Positions 52,984-61,758 of a stretch of 64,000 nt of DNA are shown piece after piece. The notes under the pieces are model-generated. The model had not been told where the DNA came from. It made no database searches and saw only the letters and a list, made by a program, of their open reading frames with translations. The translations under genes were made by a program, and so were the position numbers. Origin of the DNA: Streptomyces sp. MMG1121 (GTDB lineage Bacteria > Actinomycetota > Actinomycetes > Streptomycetales > Streptomycetaceae); assembly GCF_001280015.1 (NCBI RefSeq), contig NZ_LGDV01000186.1, positions 1 to 64,000 of the forward strand. The letters are read 5' to 3'. Within the stretch, counting starts at the first letter, position 1. Each line of letters opens with the position of its first letter.

Positions 52984-54162
52984 GTGCATCTCGACCACAC
53001 GCCCGAGCAGCAGCGACTGCGCACCGAACTGCGCGCCTACTTCGCGCAGCTGGTCCCGGACAACGCCTACGCCCGTTACGCCGACCCGGCCGCGCAGAAG
53101 CGGTTCTACCGCGACACCATCCGCCGGCTCGGCGCCGACGGATGGCTCGGCGTGGGATGGCCGAAGGAGTACGGCGGGCGCGGTATGACGGCGATGGAGC
53201 AGTTCATCTTCTTCGACGAGGCCGCGCAGGCCGGCGTACCGCTGCCGCTGATGGCGCTGAACACGGTCGGCCCCACGCTGATGCGGTTCGGCACCGAGGA
53301 GCAGAAGGCGTACTTCCTGCCGCGCATCCTGTCCGGCGCGATCGACTTCGCGATCGGCTACAGCGAGCCCGACGCCGGCACGGATCTTGCCGCGCTGAAG
53401 ACCAAGGCCGTGCGCGACGGCGACGAGTACGTCGTCAACGGACAGAAGATCTGGACCACCAACGGCGACACCGCGGACTGGGTGTGGCTCGCCACCCGCA
53501 CCGACCCCGCCGCCCCGCCGCACAAGGGCATCACCATGCTCCTGGTGCCGACCACCGACCCCGGCTACTCGTGCACCGTCATCAACACGCTCGCCTCGCA
53601 CGACACCACCGCCAGCTACTACGAGAACATCCGCGTCCCGGTCTCCCGCCGCGTGGGCGAGGAGAACCAGGGCTGGCGGCTGATCACCAACCAGCTCAAC
53701 CACGAGCGCGTCACCCTCGCCGCCCACGGCACCATGGCCATCCGTGCCCTGCACGACGTCCAGCGCTGGGCCCGCGAGACCAAGCTCGCCGACGGCCGCC
53801 GGGTCGCCGACCTGTCCTGGGTGCGCCGGCTGCTGGCCCGTACCCACACCCGGCTCGACGCGATGAAGCTGATGAACTGGCAGATGGTCACGGCCGTCCA
53901 GGAGGGCACGCTCACCCCGCAGGACGCCTCCGCCGTCAAGGTCTACGGCTCCGAGGCCCGCCGGGACGCCTACGCCTGGCTCATGGAGATCGTCGCCGCG
54001 GCCGGGCCGCTGCGCGAGGGGTCGGCGGGCGCCGTGCTCCACGGCGAACTGGAGCGCGGCTACCGCTCGGCGGTCATCTTCACCTTCGGCGGAGGCAACA
54101 ACGAGATCCAGCGCGAGATCATCTCCTGGATCGGTCTGGGGATGCCGAGAGTGCGGCGCTAG
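52984..54162 (+). CDS. acyl-CoA dehydrogenase
   Basis: This 392-residue FAD enzyme has the ACAD fold. AIGYSEPDAGTDLAALKTKA contains the flavin/substrate signature, WTTNGDTADWVWLATRTD follows, and FGGGNNEIQREIISWIGLGM is the C-terminal motif. It oxidises an acyl-CoA to the 2-enoyl-CoA and passes electrons to ETF. It resembles FadE-type enzymes for branched or steroid side chains. The GTG start at 52984 has GGAGG 4-5 bases upstream. A KstR-like site controls the promoter region, and an MpaB-like oxygenase gene follows 9 bp downstream. Confidence 0.9.
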   Translation: MHLDHTPEQQRLRTELRAYFAQLVPDNAYARYADPAAQKRFYRDTIRRLGADGWLGVGWPKEYGGRGMTAMEQFIFFDEAAQAGVPLPLMALNTVGPTLMRFGTEEQKAYFLPRILSGAIDFAIGYSEPDAGTDLAALKTKAVRDGDEYVVNGQKIWTTNGDTADWVWLATRTDPAAPPHKGITMLLVPTTDPGYSCTVINTLASHDTTASYYENIRVPVSRRVGEENQGWRLITNQLNHERVTLAAHGTMAIRALHDVQRWARETKLADGRRVADLSWVRRLLARTHTRLDAMKLMNWQMVTAVQEGTLTPQDASAVKVYGSEARRDAYAWLMEIVAAAGPLREGSAGAVLHGELERGYRSAVIFTFGGGNNEIQREIISWIGLGMPRVRR

Positions 54163-54171
54163 CCTGCGGCC

Positions 54172-55014
54172 ATGGGCGACCCCGGGCTCTTCACACCGCA
54201 CTCCGTGACCTGGCAGATGCACGGCGACCCGATGATGTGGGTCGCCGGCGTCCGCGCGCTGTATCTCCAGGCCCTGCATCCGCGCGCGGTGCGGGGCGTG
54301 CTGCAGAACTCCGACTTCCGGCGGGACGCCTGGGGCCGGCTCCTGCGCACCGCCGACTTCGTCGGCACCACGACCTACGGCACCACCGACGCCGCCGAGC
54401 GGGCCGGCGCCCGCGTCCGGAAGATCCACGGGATGCTGACGGCCACCGACCCGGACACCGCCGAGCGCTACGGCGTGGACGAGCCCGCGCTGCTGCTGTG
54501 GGTGCACTGCGCGGAGATCGACTCGTATCTGCACGTCCTGCGCCGCTCCGGCTTCCCGCTCTCCGACGCGGCGGCCGACCGGTACCTGGCCGAACACCGG
54601 GTCAGCGCACGCCTGGTGGGCCTCGACCCGCAGACCGTACCGGCGAGCCGCGCGGAGTTGGCCGCCTACTTCGACCAGGTGCGGCCCGAGCTGGCCGCGG
54701 GACCCGAGGCACGCGTGGTGGACGACTTCCTGCTCCGGCCTCCGACGCATCCCCTCCTCGTACCGGCGCGCGAGGTGCTGTGGCGGCGCGTGGCGGACCT
54801 GGCGTACGCCGCTCTGCCGCCGTACGCCCACGAGCTGTACGGCAGACCGGCCCCCGCACCCGCCGTCGTGACCCGCAGGCTGCGGGCCACGGGCGGGCTC
54901 CTACGGCGCGTTCCCGCACGTGTGCGCTGGCAACTGCCGCCCAAACACATCCTGCGCGCGATGGCGAGGCTCGGCCCGGACGCGCGTCCGGCACCGTACA
55001 AAGTTGGACGATAG
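54172..55014 (+). CDS. MpaB/latex-clearing-protein-like oxygenase (DUF2236)
   Basis: This 280-residue protein shows the DUF2236 pattern: VTWQMHGDPMMWVAGVRALY, LQALHPRAVRGVLQNSDF and TADFVGTTTYGTTDAA, plus WVHCAEIDSYLHVLRRSG. The conserved histidines and arginine would bind b-type heme as in rubber oxygenase Lcp. Relatives cleave polyprenyl or sesquiterpene chains. It is transcribed with the acyl-CoA dehydrogenase, so an isoprenoid or lipid substrate is plausible. Confidence 0.83.
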   Translation: MGDPGLFTPHSVTWQMHGDPMMWVAGVRALYLQALHPRAVRGVLQNSDFRRDAWGRLLRTADFVGTTTYGTTDAAERAGARVRKIHGMLTATDPDTAERYGVDEPALLLWVHCAEIDSYLHVLRRSGFPLSDAAADRYLAEHRVSARLVGLDPQTVPASRAELAAYFDQVRPELAAGPEARVVDDFLLRPPTHPLLVPAREVLWRRVADLAYAALPPYAHELYGRPAPAPAVVTRRLRATGGLLRRVPARVRWQLPPKHILRAMARLGPDARPAPYKVGR

Positions 55015-55118
55015 CCCGCCATACTGGGCGAGCAGGGGGTGCGGTCCCAGGCGGCCTCGGCCGGCGCGCCGGCGGCCTCCCGCGGCGGGGCGGACGGCGA
55101 CGGGGGCGGCGGATCGCT

Positions 55119-57329
55119 ATGGGGGAGAACAGGCTCGTTCAGGGCCGTTACCGGCTGCTCGGCCTGGTCGGGCGGGGCGGGATGGGCGAGGTGTGGCGGG
55201 CCCGGGACGAGTCCCTGGGCCGGCAGGTCGCGGTGAAGTGCCTCAAGCCGCTCGGTCCGTACGACGATCCGGTCCTCGCCCGCGTGCTGCGGGAACGGTT
55301 CCGCCGTGAGGCCCGGGTGGCCGCCGCGCTCTCGCACCGCGGGGTGACCGTCGTCCACGACTTCGGTGAGTGCGACGGCATGCCGTACCTGGTGATGGAG
55401 CTGCTGGAGGGGCGCGACCTGAGCCGGCTGCTGACGGACAACAAGGGGCATCCGCTGCCCGTGGACGCCGTGGCGGACATCGCCGCCCAGGTCGCCGACG
55501 CCCTCGCGTACACCCACCGGCACGGCATCGTGCACCGAGACCTGAAACCGGCCAACATCGTGCGGCTGACCGACGGCACCGTGAAGATCTGCGACTTCGG
55601 CATCGCCCGCCTCGGCCACGACATCGGCCTCACCGCCCGGCTGACCGGCACCGGCGTCGCCCTCGGCACCCCGCACTACATGTCGCCGGAACAGATCGGC
55701 GGCGGCGAGGTGGACCAGCGCAGCGACCTGTACTCACTGGGCTGCGTGCTCTACGAAATCGCCACCGGGGCACCGCCGTTCGACCTGGAGGACGCCTGGG
55801 CGATCCTCATCGGCCATCGCGACACCCCGCCCCGCCCCCTGCGCGAGAGCCGGCCGGAACTGCCCCGCCACCTGGAGGAGATCATCCTCGACCTGCTGGC
55901 CAAACAGCCCGCGGAACGGCCCTACGACGCCGGGGAGCTGGCCCACCGGATCCGGGCCGGGCGCCCGGCAGCCGCCCCCGCCAGGGCCGTGGAGCCCGCC
56001 GGTGCCGGGGGCGGAACCCGGCTGCCGTCCTGGACCCGCGACATGACCACCGGCCACAAGGCGCTCGGCGCCGGGCTCGGTGCCCCGCCCCCGGATCCGG
56101 GGGCGGCCCTGTCGGCCCGGTGGGCGCCCGTACCCCGCAGGGACGCGGAGCCGTGTCCGGCAACCGGCCACCACCCCGGGGGCGCGACCGGCCCCGACGG
56201 ATCCGCAGCCGCACGACGGCCCCTCGCGGCACCACCCGCCAAGCGCTCGGTCGCCGAGACGCTCGCCGCCTGCACGGACATCGCCGAGGCGAGAGCGCGC
56301 GCACTCGGCCGGGAGCACCCGGACACCCTGGCCGCCTACTGCGAAGTCGCCTACGTACAGGGCCGGTCGGGCCGCTGGGAGGAGGCCCTGCGCGGCTACC
56401 GCGAGGTCGCCGAGGCGCGGGAGCGCGTGCTCGGCGCCGACCACCCCGACACGCTCGCCGCCCGCCAGGAGACCGCCTACGCGCTCGGCCGGCTGGGCCG
56501 CCACTTCGAGGCCCACCAGCTGTACGGCGCGGTGCTCACCGCCCGGACGCGGGCCATGGGCCCCGACCACCCGGACACCCTGCGCTGCCGCCACAACCTC
56601 GCCTGCACCCTGGGCCGGCTCGGCCGCCCGGCCGACGCGCTCCGCACCGCCCTCGACGTGGCCGCCGCCCGGGCCCGGGTACTCGGCCCCGATCACCCCG
56701 ACACCCTGGTCTCGCGCTGCGAAGTCGCCTACGCGCACGGCCAGTCGGGCCACTGGGAGGAGGCGCTGCACCTCTACCGCGCGCTCGCCGAGGACCGGGC
56801 CCGGGTGCTCGGCCCGTACCACCCCGACACCCTGGCCGCCCGCTACGAGACCGCGCTCAGCCTCGGCCGCCTGGGCCGCGGCGCCGACGCCCTGCGCCTG
56901 TACCGCGACCTGATCGGGGACCGCACCCGCGTCCTGGGCCCCGACCACCCCGACACCCTGCGCGCCCGGCACGGCCTCGGCGTCAGCCTCGGCCGGCTCG
57001 GCCGCTGGGAGGAGGCCCTGACCGAGGCCCGCGACGTCCGCCTGCTCCGCGAGCAGGCCCTCGGACCCGCCCACCCCGACACGCTCGTCAGCCACCGCGA
57101 GGTCGCCGTGGCCCTCGGCTGGCTGGGCCGCTGGGACGACGCCCTCACCGAATACCGCCGGGTCGCCGCCGCCCGCGAGAACGTCCTCGGCCCGGACCAT
57201 CCCGACACCCTCGCCAGCCGCAACGACGAGGCCCACTGCCTGGAGCGGCTCGGCCGGGGCGCCGAGGCCGGCGAGCTGTACCGCCGGGTCGCGGTGGTCC
57301 GCCGGCAGCACACGCCCGGCGGCACCTGA
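55119..57329 (+). CDS. serine/threonine protein kinase with C-terminal TPR repeats
   Basis: This 736-residue protein has an intact Hanks-type kinase domain (about 8-275): glycine loop GRGGMGEVW (18-26), catalytic Lys40, HRDLKPAN with Asp141, DFG 159-161 and HYMSPEQIGGGEVDQRSDLY. A Pro/Ala-rich linker leads to eight or nine tetratricopeptide repeats of about 42 residues (from about 380 to the end), each carrying LGxxHPDTL. There is no transmembrane helix or PASTA domain, so it is cytoplasmic. The repeats probably recruit partners or substrates. ATG 55119 was chosen at the family start. Confidence 0.93.
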   Translation: MGENRLVQGRYRLLGLVGRGGMGEVWRARDESLGRQVAVKCLKPLGPYDDPVLARVLRERFRREARVAAALSHRGVTVVHDFGECDGMPYLVMELLEGRDLSRLLTDNKGHPLPVDAVADIAAQVADALAYTHRHGIVHRDLKPANIVRLTDGTVKICDFGIARLGHDIGLTARLTGTGVALGTPHYMSPEQIGGGEVDQRSDLYSLGCVLYEIATGAPPFDLEDAWAILIGHRDTPPRPLRESRPELPRHLEEIILDLLAKQPAERPYDAGELAHRIRAGRPAAAPARAVEPAGAGGGTRLPSWTRDMTTGHKALGAGLGAPPPDPGAALSARWAPVPRRDAEPCPATGHHPGGATGPDGSAAARRPLAAPPAKRSVAETLAACTDIAEARARALGREHPDTLAAYCEVAYVQGRSGRWEEALRGYREVAEARERVLGADHPDTLAARQETAYALGRLGRHFEAHQLYGAVLTARTRAMGPDHPDTLRCRHNLACTLGRLGRPADALRTALDVAAARARVLGPDHPDTLVSRCEVAYAHGQSGHWEEALHLYRALAEDRARVLGPYHPDTLAARYETALSLGRLGRGADALRLYRDLIGDRTRVLGPDHPDTLRARHGLGVSLGRLGRWEEALTEARDVRLLREQALGPAHPDTLVSHREVAVALGWLGRWDDALTEYRRVAAARENVLGPDHPDTLASRNDEAHCLERLGRGAEAGELYRRVAVVRRQHTPGGT

Positions 57330-57384
57330 CCGAGTACGGGGCGCACCTCTGGCCCGTGTGGATCAGCACGTGTTACGAAGGACC

Positions 57385-58950
57385 ATGCCTGCCACCGAGG
57401 GAACCCGCAGCTACGACGCCGTCATCGTCGGCGGCGGACACAACGGCCTGGTCGCCGCCGCCTACCTGGCCCGGGCCGGCCGCTCCGTACTGGTGCTGGA
57501 ACGGCTGGACCACACCGGCGGCGCCGCCGTCTCCAGCCGCGCCTTCGCCGGCGTCGACGCCCGGCTGTCGCGCTACTCCTACCTGGTCAGCCTGCTGCCC
57601 CAGAAGATCGTGCGCGATCTCGGGCTCGACTTCCGCCTCCGCTCACGGACCATCTCCTCGTACACCCCGGCCGAACGCGACGGCCGGCCCACCGGACTCC
57701 TCGTCGGCGGCGGCGAGCGGCGCACCCGCGAGGCCTTCGCCCGGCTGACCGGCGGCGAGCGCGAGTACGCGGCCTGGCAGCGCTTCTACGGCACGACCGC
57801 CCGCGTCGCCGAGCGGGTCTTCCCGACCCTCACCGAGCCCCTGCCGGGCCGCGACGAGCTGCGCCGCCGTATCGACGACGAGACCGCCTGGCGCACCCTG
57901 TTCGAGGAGCCGATCGGTCTCGCCGTGGAGCGGGACTTCGCCGACGACCTGGTGCGGGGCGTGGTCCTCACCGACGCCCTCATCGGCACCTTCGCCGACG
58001 CCCACGACCCCTCCCTCGTGCAGAACCGCTGCTTCCTGTACCACGTCATCGGCGGCGGGACCGGCGCCTGGGACGTGCCCGTCGGCGGTATGGGCGCCCT
58101 CACCGACGCGCTGGCCGCCGCGGCCCGCTCGGCCGGCGCGGTCCTGCGCACCGGCCACGAGGCGGTCCGCATCGCCACCGACGGCGACCGCGCCGAGGTC
58201 ACCTACCGCACGGCCGACGGCGAGGGCGTCGCCGCCGCCCGGCACGTCCTGGTGAACGCCTCACCGCAGGAACTGGCCACGCTCACCGGGGACTTGGCGC
58301 CCGCGCCCGCCGAGGGCGCCCAGCTCAAGGTCAACATGCTGCTCACCCGGCTGCCGAGACTGCGCGACCCGGACGTCGACCCGCGCGAGGCCTTCGCCGG
58401 CACCTTCCACGTCGCCGAGGGCTACCGGCAGCTCGCCACCGCCCACACCCAGGCCGCCGCCGGTGAACTGCCCGCCGTGCCGCCCTCGGAGATCTACTGC
58501 CACTCCCTGACCGACCCCACCATCCTCGGCCCCGGCCTCGCCGAGCGCGGCTACCAGACGCTCACCCTGTTCGGCCTGCACACCCCCGCCCGGCTCTTCG
58601 ACCGGGACAACGACGCCGTACGCGAGGAACTGCTGAAGTCCACCCTGGCCCAGCTCGACACCCACCTCGCCGAGCCCCTCGAAGACTGTCTGGCCACCGA
58701 CGCCCACGGCCGCCCCTGCCTGGAGGCGAAGACCCCGCTCGACCTCGAACGCGACCTCGGGCTGCCCGGCGGCAACATCTTCCACCGCGCCCTGTCCTGG
58801 CCGTACGCCCAGGAGGGCACGGGCCGCTGGGGCGTGGAGACGCGGCACGCGAACGTCCTGCTGTGCGGTGCGGGCGCGGTGCGCGGGGGAGGGGTGAGCG
58901 GGGTGCCGGGGCACAACGCGGCGATGGCCGTGCTGGAGGCCACGGCATAG
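57385..58950 (+). CDS. CrtI/phytoene-desaturase-like FAD oxidoreductase (COG1233)
   Basis: This 521-residue flavoprotein has an N-terminal dinucleotide-binding VGGGHNGLVAAAYLARAG (15-32) with an acidic strand end VLVLERLDHTGGAAVSS. A C-terminal motif LLCGAGAVRGGGVSGVPGHN matches the CrtI/amine-oxidase superfamily. No carotenoid genes are nearby, so it is not assigned to phytoene. Relatives act on retinoids, fatty acids or isoprenoids. ATG 57385 has GAAGGA upstream. Confidence 0.87.
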   Translation: MPATEGTRSYDAVIVGGGHNGLVAAAYLARAGRSVLVLERLDHTGGAAVSSRAFAGVDARLSRYSYLVSLLPQKIVRDLGLDFRLRSRTISSYTPAERDGRPTGLLVGGGERRTREAFARLTGGEREYAAWQRFYGTTARVAERVFPTLTEPLPGRDELRRRIDDETAWRTLFEEPIGLAVERDFADDLVRGVVLTDALIGTFADAHDPSLVQNRCFLYHVIGGGTGAWDVPVGGMGALTDALAAAARSAGAVLRTGHEAVRIATDGDRAEVTYRTADGEGVAAARHVLVNASPQELATLTGDLAPAPAEGAQLKVNMLLTRLPRLRDPDVDPREAFAGTFHVAEGYRQLATAHTQAAAGELPAVPPSEIYCHSLTDPTILGPGLAERGYQTLTLFGLHTPARLFDRDNDAVREELLKSTLAQLDTHLAEPLEDCLATDAHGRPCLEAKTPLDLERDLGLPGGNIFHRALSWPYAQEGTGRWGVETRHANVLLCGAGAVRGGGVSGVPGHNAAMAVLEATA

Positions 58951-58970
58951 CGGCCCTGCCGCCAAAAGAA

Positions 58971-58987
58971 TCTGACGGAACGTCAGA
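58971..58987. promoter_or_regulatory. palindrome TCTGACGGAACGTCAGA
   Basis: Two perfect 7-bp arms (TCTGACG, CGTCAGA) flank GAA. The site is 43 bp upstream of the nitronate monooxygenase start and resembles operators of TetR-family regulators of acyl-CoA metabolism. No TetR gene is in the window. Confidence 0.65.
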
Positions 58988-59029
58988 AAAGCTCTTCCGT
59001 CGTCCGGCCCGCTGCGGCATCCTGCGCCC

Positions 59030-60142
59030 ATGCAGACGGAGCTGAGCAAGCAACTGGGAGTCGAGCACGCCGTCTTCGGCTTCACGCCGTTCCCTGCCGT
59101 CGCCGCGGCCATCAGCCGGGCCGGCGGCTTCGGCGTGCTCGGCGCGGTCCGCTACACCGCCCCCGACGACCTCAAACGCGACCTCGACTGGATCGACGCA
59201 CACGTCGGCGACCGGCCGTACGGGCTGGACGTGGTGATGCCCGCCAAGAAGGTGGAGGGCGTCTCCGAGGCGGAGGTCGAGGCGATGATCCCCGAGGGGC
59301 ACCGGCAGTTCGTCCGGGACACCCTCGCCCAGCACGGGGTGCCGGAACTCGCCGAGGGCGAGGCGTCCGGCTGGCGCATCACCGGCTGGATGGAGCAGGT
59401 GGCCCGCACCCAGCTCGACGTCGCCTTCGACCATCCGATCCGGCTGCTCGCCAACGCCCTCGGCTCCCCGCCCGCCGACGTCGTCGCCCGCGCCCACGAC
59501 CAGGACGTCCTGGTCGCCGCGCTCGCGGGCAGCGCCCGGCACGCCCGCAAGCACCAGGCGGCGGGCATCGACATCGTCGTGGCCCAGGGCTACGAGGCCG
59601 GCGGCCACACCGGTGAGATCGCCACGATGGTGCTCACCCCCGAGGTCGTGGAGGCCGTCGCCCCACTGCCCGTCCTGGCGGCGGGCGGCATCGGCAGCGG
59701 ACAGCAGGTGGCGGCCGCCCTCGCGCTCGGAGCCCAGGGCGTGTGGCTGGGCTCTCTATGGCTGACCACCACGGAAGCCGATCTGCACGCGCCCGCCCTG
59801 ACCCGCAAGCTGCTCGCCGCCGGGTCCGGGGACACCGTCCGCTCCCGCGCCCTGACGGGCAAGCCCGCCCGCCAGCTCCGTACCGAGTGGACGGACGCCT
59901 GGGACGACCCGGCCGGACCCGGCACCCTGCCCATGCCGTTGCAGGGACTGCTGGTGGCCGAGGCGGTCTCCCGGATCCAGAAGTACGAGGTCGAACCGCT
60001 GCTCGGCACGCCCGTCGGCCAGATCGTCGGCCGGATGAGCGCCGAACGCAGCGTCCAGGCCGTCTTCGACGACCTCACCCGCGGCTTCGAGCGGGCCGTG
60101 GACCGCATCAACCGCATCGCCGGAAGGAGCGGCCAGCAGTGA
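59030..60142 (+). CDS. nitronate monooxygenase-type FMN protein
   Basis: This 370-residue TIM-barrel flavoprotein of the 2-nitropropane dioxygenase family has ISRAGGFGVLGAVRY near the N-terminus, VVAQGYEAGGHTGEIATMVL, then PVLAAGGIGSGQQVAAALAL with the FMN phosphate-binding loop. The middle differs from classical enzymes. With two acyl-CoA synthetases following, it may act as an enoyl-type reductase or oxidase in lipid breakdown rather than on nitronates. Its stop overlaps the next GTG start. Confidence 0.85.
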   Translation: MQTELSKQLGVEHAVFGFTPFPAVAAAISRAGGFGVLGAVRYTAPDDLKRDLDWIDAHVGDRPYGLDVVMPAKKVEGVSEAEVEAMIPEGHRQFVRDTLAQHGVPELAEGEASGWRITGWMEQVARTQLDVAFDHPIRLLANALGSPPADVVARAHDQDVLVAALAGSARHARKHQAAGIDIVVAQGYEAGGHTGEIATMVLTPEVVEAVAPLPVLAAGGIGSGQQVAAALALGAQGVWLGSLWLTTTEADLHAPALTRKLLAAGSGDTVRSRALTGKPARQLRTEWTDAWDDPAGPGTLPMPLQGLLVAEAVSRIQKYEVEPLLGTPVGQIVGRMSAERSVQAVFDDLTRGFERAVDRINRIAGRSGQQ

Positions 60143-61701
60143 GCACACCCGTGAACACGCCCCCCGCCGGATTCTGGGCGCAGGCCGCCCAGCACCCCGA
60201 CCACACCGTCCTCATCGCCCCCGACGGCGAGGAATGGACCGCGGGACGGCTGCACGCCGCCGCCAACCGCCTCGTCCACGGGCTGCGCGCGGCCGGCCTC
60301 GAACGCGGCGACGCCTTCGCCGTCGTCCTGCCCAACGGCGTCGAGTTCTTCACCGCCTACCTGGCCGCCACCCAGGCCGGCCTCTATCTGGTCCCGGTCA
60401 ACCACCACCTCGTCGGCCCCGAGATCGCCTGGATCGTCGCCGACTCCGGCGCCAAGGTGCTCATCGCCCACGAGCGGTTCGGCGCCGCTGCCCGCGCCGC
60501 CGCCGACGAGGCGGGCCTGCCCGCCGCCCGCCGGTACGCGGTCGGCGAGGTAGAGGGCTTCCGGCCGTACGCCCAACTGCTGGACGGACAACCGGAGTCG
60601 GCCCCCACCGGACGCGAACTCGGCTGGGTGATGAACTACACCTCCGGCACGACGGGCCGCCCGCGCGGCATCCGGCGCCCACTGCCCGGCAAGGCGCCCG
60701 AGGAGGCCTATCTGGGCGGCTTCCTGGGCATCTTCGGCGTCAAGCCGTTCGGCGACAACGTCCACCTGGTCTGCTCGCCGCTCTACCACACGGCCGTCCT
60801 CCAGTTCGCGGGCGCGTCCCTGCACATCGGACACCGGCTGGTGCTCATGGACAAGTGGACCCCCGAGGAGATGCTGCGCCGCATCGACACCCACCGGTGC
60901 ACGCACACCCATATGGTCCCGACCCAGTTCCACCGCCTGCTGGCCCTCCCGGACGAGGTGAAGGCCCGCTACGACGTCTCCTCCATGCGGCACGCCATCC
61001 ACGGCGCCGCCCCCTGCCCGGACCATGTGAAGCGGGCCATGATCGACTGGTGGGGGCACTGTGTGGAGGAGTACTACGCCGCCAGCGAGGGCGGCGGTGC
61101 CTTCGCCACCGCCGAGGACTGGCTGAAGAAGCCCGGCACGGTCGGCAGGGCCTGGCCCATCAGCGAACTCGCGGTCTTCGACGACGACGGCAACCGGCTG
61201 CCGCCCGGCCACCTGGGCACCGTCTACATGAAGATGAGCACCGGTGGCTTCTCGTACCACAAGGACGAGGCCAAGACCCGCAAGAACCGCATCGGTGACT
61301 TCTTCACCGTCGGCGACCTCGGTGTGCTCGACGAGGACGGCTACCTCTTCCTCCGCGACCGCAAGATCGACATGATCATCTCCGGCGGGGTCAACATCTA
61401 CCCGGCCGAGATCGAGTCCGTGCTCCTGTCCCACCCGGCCGTCGCCGACGCCGCCGCCTTCGGCATCCCGCACGACGACTGGGGCGAGGAGGTCAAGGCC
61501 GTGGTCGAACCGGCCCCCGGCCACGAGCCGGGCCCGGCCCTCGCCGCCGCCCTCCTCGACCACTGCGCACAGCGCCTCGCCGGCTACAAGCGGCCCAAGA
61601 GCGTCGACTTCATCACCGAGATGCCCCGCGACCCCAACGGCAAGCTCTACAAGAGGCGCCTGCGGGACCCGTACTGGCAAGGCCGCACCCGGCCGGTGTG
61701 A
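60139..61701 (+). CDS. acyl-CoA synthetase (AMP-binding, FadD-like)
   Basis: This 520-residue adenylate-forming enzyme has the P-loop motif YTSGTTGRPRGIRRP (about residues 171-185), the adenine motif region EEYYAASEGGG, the hinge GDLGVLDEDGYLFLRDRKID and the catalytic lysine in DPNGKLYKRRLR. It activates a carboxylic acid to its CoA thioester. The GTG start at 60139 is coupled to the nitronate monooxygenase. The family is often found with steroid or fatty-acid catabolism (FadD3/FadD17-like), which fits the acyl-CoA dehydrogenase nearby. Confidence 0.92.
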   Translation: MSTPVNTPPAGFWAQAAQHPDHTVLIAPDGEEWTAGRLHAAANRLVHGLRAAGLERGDAFAVVLPNGVEFFTAYLAATQAGLYLVPVNHHLVGPEIAWIVADSGAKVLIAHERFGAAARAAADEAGLPAARRYAVGEVEGFRPYAQLLDGQPESAPTGRELGWVMNYTSGTTGRPRGIRRPLPGKAPEEAYLGGFLGIFGVKPFGDNVHLVCSPLYHTAVLQFAGASLHIGHRLVLMDKWTPEEMLRRIDTHRCTHTHMVPTQFHRLLALPDEVKARYDVSSMRHAIHGAAPCPDHVKRAMIDWWGHCVEEYYAASEGGGAFATAEDWLKKPGTVGRAWPISELAVFDDDGNRLPPGHLGTVYMKMSTGGFSYHKDEAKTRKNRIGDFFTVGDLGVLDEDGYLFLRDRKIDMIISGGVNIYPAEIESVLLSHPAVADAAAFGIPHDDWGEEVKAVVEPAPGHEPGPALAAALLDHCAQRLAGYKRPKSVDFITEMPRDPNGKLYKRRLRDPYWQGRTRPV

Positions 61702-61758
61702 CGGCAGCGGCACCGGGGTGCTTGACCGGCACGTCCGGCGGCCCGAGGATCGGCTGTC

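Noticed and set aside
52833..55118. Open frame running into the kinase gene from far upstream
   Set aside because: The Arg/Pro-rich translation is a shifted reading of the acyl-CoA dehydrogenase and oxygenase genes. The kinase domain begins at 55119.
57385..58950. Assignment of the CrtI-like protein to carotenoid biosynthesis
   Set aside because: No phytoene synthase, cyclase or GGPP synthase gene is nearby, and the motif pattern is shared by many unrelated oxidoreductases.
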